Assembly: GCA_947503365.1 (NCBI GenBank)
Contig: CANNDT010000142.1
Location: forward strand, 1 to 8,756
Direction of reading: 5' to 3'
Length of the DNA stretch: 8,756 nucleotides
Origin: CANNDT01 sp945876205
GTDB lineage: Bacteria > Acidobacteriota > Vicinamibacteria > Vicinamibacterales > UBA2999
Both the position numbers and the translations under genes were made by a program. Under the pieces are notes generated by a model. That model was not told where the DNA came from and searched no databases. It saw nothing but the letters and a program-made list of their open reading frames with translations. Numbering within the stretch: position 1 is the stretch's first letter; every line of letters begins with the position of its first letter. Shown here piece by piece: positions 6,315-8,756 of the stretch.

Positions 6315-7814
6315 TTGCCCTCGGTCGTCCTCGTCGGACGCCCGAATGTCGGCAAATCTACGCTCTTCAATCGTTTAAGCGAGACGCGCCGCGCCATCGT
6401 CACCGCCATACCCGGGACGACGCGCGACGTGATCGCCCAGAACGTCGAATGGCGGGGGCTGCGCTTCGAGCTGGTCGACACCGGCGGCATGTTCGGCGCG
6501 AGCGAAGACCCGCTGCACGCGCTCGTGCTCGACCGCGGCCGCCGCGCGATTGAGAACGCGGATCTCCTTGTCCTGGTGGTAGATGGCCGCGAAGGGCTCG
6601 TCCCTGGCGACAACCAGATCGCCGAGGTGATCCGGGCGGCCGATACGCCCACGCTGGTCGTCATCAACAAGACCGACGACAAGCGCGCGCGCGTCGGGGC
6701 GATGGAGTTCTACCAGCTCGGGTTCGATCCGGTCCTCGAGATCTCGGCCGAGCACGCGCAAGGTATTGGCGAGCTGCTCGAGGCGATTGCCGACCGCCTG
6801 CACCTGCTTCCCGGCCCGGTCGTAGCCCTCGATGACGACGAAGAGACCGAACCGCCTAAGAAAGCCGAAGTCGGCGTCGCCATCGTCGGGCGGCCGAATG
6901 CGGGGAAGTCGTCTCTGGTGAACAGGTTGCTGCGTGAAGAGCGGATGATCGTCAGCGAGATTCCTGGCACCACGCGCGACGCCGTGGATTCGGTCCTGAT
7001 GTGGCATCGGCGTCAGTTCCGGATCGTCGATACCGCGGGCATCCGCCGGGCGGGACGGGTGGGACGCGCCGGCCAGGTCGAGTCGGTGAGCGTGCTGCTC
7101 GCGCGACGCGCCATCGAAGCGGCCGACATCGTCGTCCTGGTGGTCGATGCGAGCGTCGGGGCGACGGATCAGGATGCGGCGATTGCGGGAGAGGCCGACA
7201 AGGCCGGGCGCGGCGTCATCGTCGTCGCCAACAAGTGGGATCTGATGAAGGATCGCGGGTCCGACTACGTCACCGAGTTCGACGAGAAGCTGCGGGACCA
7301 GTTGAAGTTTCTCGACTACGCGCCGGTGCTGCATATTTCGGCGGCGACCGGGGAGCGGACGCCGAAGCTGCTCGAGATGATCGACAAGGTCGGAGAAGCG
7401 CGGCGCAAGCGCGTCAAGACGCCTGAGCTGAACAAGTTCGTCGCGACGGTGACGGCCGCGCATCCGCCGTCGAGTCCCGGACGCGAGCATGTGCGCATTT
7501 TGTACGCGGCCCAGACAGGCGTGGCGCCGCCGACGTTTGTGTTCTTCACCAACGTCGCGACCGTGTTTCACTTCTCGTATCAGCGGTTCCTGCTCAACCA
7601 GCTCCGTGACAAATTTGGGTTCGAGGGCACGCCCATTCGTCTGCACGTCAGGCGGCGGCATGAGCCAGGCGCCGGGCGCCGGGTGAGGAAGACCGCGCCG
7701 CGGGAAGTGGAGGCGCCGAAGAAGTCGGAGTCGAAGGTGGCGTCCGCGCAGCGGCGCGCCCGGGGCAAGCGCGCGGACAGTGCGCCTCGAAAGGGTCGAG
7801 GGGGCAGCCGCTGA
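6315..7814 (+). CDS. der: Ribosome biogenesis GTPase Der (EngA)
   Basis: Der is an essential GTPase with two tandem G domains that assists 50S ribosomal subunit assembly. From TTG 6315 (499 aa): domain 1 has P-loop GRPNVGKST (8-16), PGTTRD (33-38), DTGG (55-58) and NKTD (118-121). An acidic linker DDDEETEPPKK (173-183) follows. Domain 2 has GRPNAGKSS (192-200), PGTTRD (217-222), DTAG (239-242) and NKWD (306-309). The KH-like C-terminal domain is about 365-446, ending TPIRLHVRRR, and then comes a Lys/Arg/Ala-rich tail (447-499) likely to contact RNA. TTG 6315 gives a start of P-S-V-V-L-V-G-R-P-N, the usual family position. An upstream GTG at 6264 would add 17 unconserved residues and overlap the HU promoter. 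No good Shine-Dalgarno precedes either start, so it remains uncertain. The MerR gene follows after 31 bp. Confidence 0.96.
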   Translation: MPSVVLVGRPNVGKSTLFNRLSETRRAIVTAIPGTTRDVIAQNVEWRGLRFELVDTGGMFGASEDPLHALVLDRGRRAIENADLLVLVVDGREGLVPGDNQIAEVIRAADTPTLVVINKTDDKRARVGAMEFYQLGFDPVLEISAEHAQGIGELLEAIADRLHLLPGPVVALDDDEETEPPKKAEVGVAIVGRPNAGKSSLVNRLLREERMIVSEIPGTTRDAVDSVLMWHRRQFRIVDTAGIRRAGRVGRAGQVESVSVLLARRAIEAADIVVLVVDASVGATDQDAAIAGEADKAGRGVIVVANKWDLMKDRGSDYVTEFDEKLRDQLKFLDYAPVLHISAATGERTPKLLEMIDKVGEARRKRVKTPELNKFVATVTAAHPPSSPGREHVRILYAAQTGVAPPTFVFFTNVATVFHFSYQRFLLNQLRDKFGFEGTPIRLHVRRRHEPGAGRRVRKTAPREVEAPKKSESKVASAQRRARGKRADSAPRKGRGGSR

Positions 7815-7829
7815 TCGGCCCGTTGCTGC

Positions 7830-7838
7830 TGCTATACT
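7830..7838 (+). promoter_or_regulatory. Extended -10 promoter for the MerR gene
   Basis: TGCTATACT (7830-7838) is an extended -10 element (TG-N-TATACT) in the 31-bp gap after der. No convincing -35 box is visible. Transcription would begin about 7845, within a base of the GTG start at 7846, predicting a leaderless mRNA. The hexamer and position are observed; activity is inferred. Confidence 0.55.
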
Positions 7839-7845
7839 GGCTGCC

Positions 7846-8367
7846 GTGACGCCGAAGCTGTTCAAGGCTGCGGAAGTCTGTGCATTGACCGGGTTGCAGC
7901 CCTACGTGCTGCGGTCGTGGGAAAAGGAATTTCCCGGGATCGGAGTGCAGAAATCGAGCGATAGCGCGCGGCTGTACCGGCAGGCCGACGTGGACCAGGT
8001 GCTGCGGATCAAGGCGCTGGTCTTCGCCGAGGGGTTGACGCTGGCCGGCGCGCGGCGCCGCATCGATGAGTCGCGGCCGGAGACGGCGGCGACCGCGGAG
8101 GCTGAGGCGGCGGAGGTGCTCGACGCCTTGAGCAAGGACGCGCGCACGCGGATCGCCAACGTGCGCGACGGACTGCGATCGATTCTGTCGATGCTCTCGG
8201 GTCACGGCGATCAGGGATACGAGTTGCGCCCGCCGGCAGCACAACCGTCGAGGGCTGCCGCACCGGCAAAGGTCAGATCGATCGGCACGAGATCGAAACC
8301 GGCGATTGCGGCAAAGAGACACGTAGCCGCAAAGCGGGGCGCAAAACGCAAGCGCGCAAGCGCTTAA
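7846..8367 (+). CDS. MerR-family transcriptional regulator with basic C-terminal tail
   Basis: A 173-aa DNA-binding protein. Its N-terminal MerR-type winged helix-turn-helix covers residues 4-73: KLFKAAEVCALTGLQPYVLRSWEKEFP (4-30), then RLYRQADVDQVLRIKALV (42-59) and EGLTLAGARRRI (62-73). There is no cysteine-rich metal-binding or large ligand-binding domain. Instead comes a short Ala/Glu-rich helix (79-118), then a disordered Pro/Ala stretch and a Lys/Arg/Ala tail (about 140-173) that looks histone H1-like. The inducer is unknown. Similar short MerR proteins near tRNA-Pro or an HU/IHF gene occur in some deltaproteobacteria (from memory). GTG 7846 is chosen because homologues begin a few residues before the helix-turn-helix and a -10 element lies just upstream. 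A GTG at 7780 is in frame but sits inside der. The stop is 12 bp before the tRNA, suggesting co-transcription. Confidence 0.85.
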   Translation: MTPKLFKAAEVCALTGLQPYVLRSWEKEFPGIGVQKSSDSARLYRQADVDQVLRIKALVFAEGLTLAGARRRIDESRPETAATAEAEAAEVLDALSKDARTRIANVRDGLRSILSMLSGHGDQGYELRPPAAQPSRAAAPAKVRSIGTRSKPAIAAKRHVAAKRGAKRKRASA

Positions 8368-8379
8368 CAGTTCAAGATT

Positions 8380-8456
8380 CGGGATGTAGCGCAGCCTGGT
8401 AGCGCACCTGACTGGGGGTCAGGGGGTCGCAGGTTCGAATCCTGTCATCCCGACCA
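8380..8456 (+). tRNA. tRNA-Pro (anticodon GGG), CCA encoded
   Basis: A full cloverleaf fits. The acceptor stem CGGGATG (8380-8386) pairs with CATCCCG (8446-8452). The D-arm contains GCGCAGCCTGGTAGCGC. The anticodon stem CCTGA/TCAGG holds a 7-nt loop CTGGGGG with anticodon GGG, and the T-arm contains GGTTCGAATCC. The discriminator A at 8453 is followed by an encoded CCA (8454-8456). It reads proline codons CCC and CCU. The first bases resemble other bacterial tRNA-Pro genes. It follows the MerR gene by 12 bp with no separate promoter seen. No rho-independent terminator is evident after it. Confidence 0.97.
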
Positions 8457-8466
8457 ATTTTCCCCT

Positions 8467-8543
8467 CCGGGGTTCCACCGGGGTTCCACGCCGACAGGAA
8501 CTCGCCTCCGGTTGAGCCCATTTTGGAACCCCGGGGTTCCACC
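8467..8543. repeat. GGGGTTCCACC direct and inverted repeats downstream of tRNA-Pro
   Basis: Just past the tRNA, CCGGGGTTCCA occurs twice in tandem (8467-8477 and 8478-8488). It occurs again at 8531-8541, where its second half belongs to a perfect 18-bp palindrome, TGGAACCCCGGGGTTCCA (8524-8541). No open frame with a recognisable product covers 8457-8738. The repeat block could be a REP-like cluster, a recombinase core or att-flanking sequence, or remnants of an element inserted at the tRNA 3' end. No T-tract follows, so it is not a standard terminator. Confidence 0.7.
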
Positions 8544-8599
8544 AAGTCTCCCCTCTTCTTCTGACCGCCGACCCGTTTCTCACTGACCCGCGACGAGAC

Positions 8600-8617
8600 G
8601 TTCCCCCATAAGGGAAC
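8600..8617. repeat. Short inverted repeat GTTCCC/GGGAAC
   Basis: A perfect 6-bp inverted repeat (8600-8605 and 8612-8617) with a 6-nt loop CCATAA lies in the gene-free stretch before the last gene. It has no T-run. It shares the GGTTCC/GGAACC theme of the repeats after the tRNA only loosely. It may be an operator or part of a mobile-element end; function is unknown. Confidence 0.4.
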
Positions 8618-8664
8618 AGCCCATTAGCGTGGAGATGTCCCAGTAGCTGTTGAAAATTGAAAGC

Positions 8665-8738
8665 GGCGGCTCCTCACTGCTCGTGATACACGAGTGGTGT
8701 CTAAGCCCGAGGCGCAAGCCTCACAAGAAGGAGCCGCC
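8665..8738 (+). promoter_or_regulatory. Structured 5' leader (three-way junction) sequestering the Shine-Dalgarno
   Basis: The 74 nt before the last start codon fold on paper as a three-way junction. P1 is a perfect 10-bp stem, GGCGGCTCCT (8665-8674) with AGGAGCCGCC (8729-8738). P2 is an 11-bp stem including two G-U pairs, 8675-8685 with 8689-8699 and loop ATA. P3 is a 5-bp stem, GAGGC (8709-8713) with GCCTC (8718-8722), closed by a GCAA (GNRA) tetraloop. The Shine-Dalgarno AAGGAG (8728-8733), 5 nt from the ATG, lies almost entirely inside P1, so translation would be off when P1 forms. Possible roles are transposase attenuation or a ligand-responsive switch; it matches no riboswitch class I recognise. 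Confidence 0.55.
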
Positions 8739-8756
8739 ATGAAGAAGTCTTGCACA
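8739..8756 (+). CDS. Start of an unidentified gene (six codons, cut by window end)
   Basis: ATG at 8739 follows a strong Shine-Dalgarno (AAGGAG, 5-nt spacing) and opens a frame reading MKKSCT before the window ends. Six residues cannot identify a product. The repeat-rich flank next to a tRNA and the hairpin-trapped ribosome site would suit a transposase or other mobile-element gene, but that is only a guess from context. No clear promoter is visible; TTGAAA occurs twice at 8650-8662 without a well-spaced -10 box. Confidence 0.5.

Noticed and set aside
6375..7865. A 496-codon open frame on the minus strand
   Set aside because: It is antisense to der, whose GTPase motifs are all intact. The product is Arg/His/Asp-rich with no family motif, as expected from GC-rich codon bias.
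8462..8472. CCCC-TCC-GGGG hairpin after the tRNA as a terminator
   Set aside because: The stem is only 4 bp and no T-run follows.

Overview
The window is about 8.8 kb of GC-rich bacterial chromosome, mostly housekeeping genes packed with almost no spacing. GC-rich codon use, GTG/TTG starts, the gmk-rpoZ-coaBC-udg-priA order and a tRNA-Pro beside a MerR gene would suit a soil or environmental bacterium such as a member of the Acidobacteriota (Vicinamibacteria-like). That assignment is inference from gene order and style, not from a marker gene.

Region 1 (1-4956, + strand) is one operon-like run: the 3' part of guanylate kinase (gmk), RNA polymerase omega (rpoZ, only 56 aa), the bifunctional coenzyme A enzyme CoaBC, a family 4 [4Fe-4S] uracil-DNA glycosylase, and primosomal helicase PriA. 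Gaps between the genes run from a 4-bp overlap to 34 bp. The run links nucleotide supply, transcription, CoA synthesis and DNA repair or replication restart. gmk-rpoZ-coaBC-priA is a widespread order; the glycosylase between coaBC and priA is a lineage addition. Two repeats interrupt the run. A 7-bp tandem repeat lies directly against the coaBC start codon, and a 71-bp nearly perfect palindrome is read in frame inside priA.

Region 2 (4953-6221, - strand) holds a membrane site-2-type (M50) metalloprotease convergent with priA, the two stop codons sharing one CTAG. Upstream of it is an HU/IHF-family DNA-binding protein, transcribed toward the protease from a promoter with a consensus -35 box (TTGACA), a 17-bp spacer and TATAGT.

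Region 3 (about 6264-8456, + strand) holds the ribosome-assembly GTPase Der, a MerR-type regulator with a histone-like basic tail and a probable leaderless mRNA, and tRNA-Pro(GGG) with encoded CCA.

Region 4 (8457-8756) changes character. GC-rich direct and inverted repeats follow the tRNA. A 74-nt leader then folds on paper into a three-way junction that traps a strong Shine-Dalgarno site, followed by the first six codons of a gene that runs off the end. This looks like the edge of an accessory or mobile segment at a tRNA 3' end. The most unusual items are the in-frame palindrome in priA and this structured leader.
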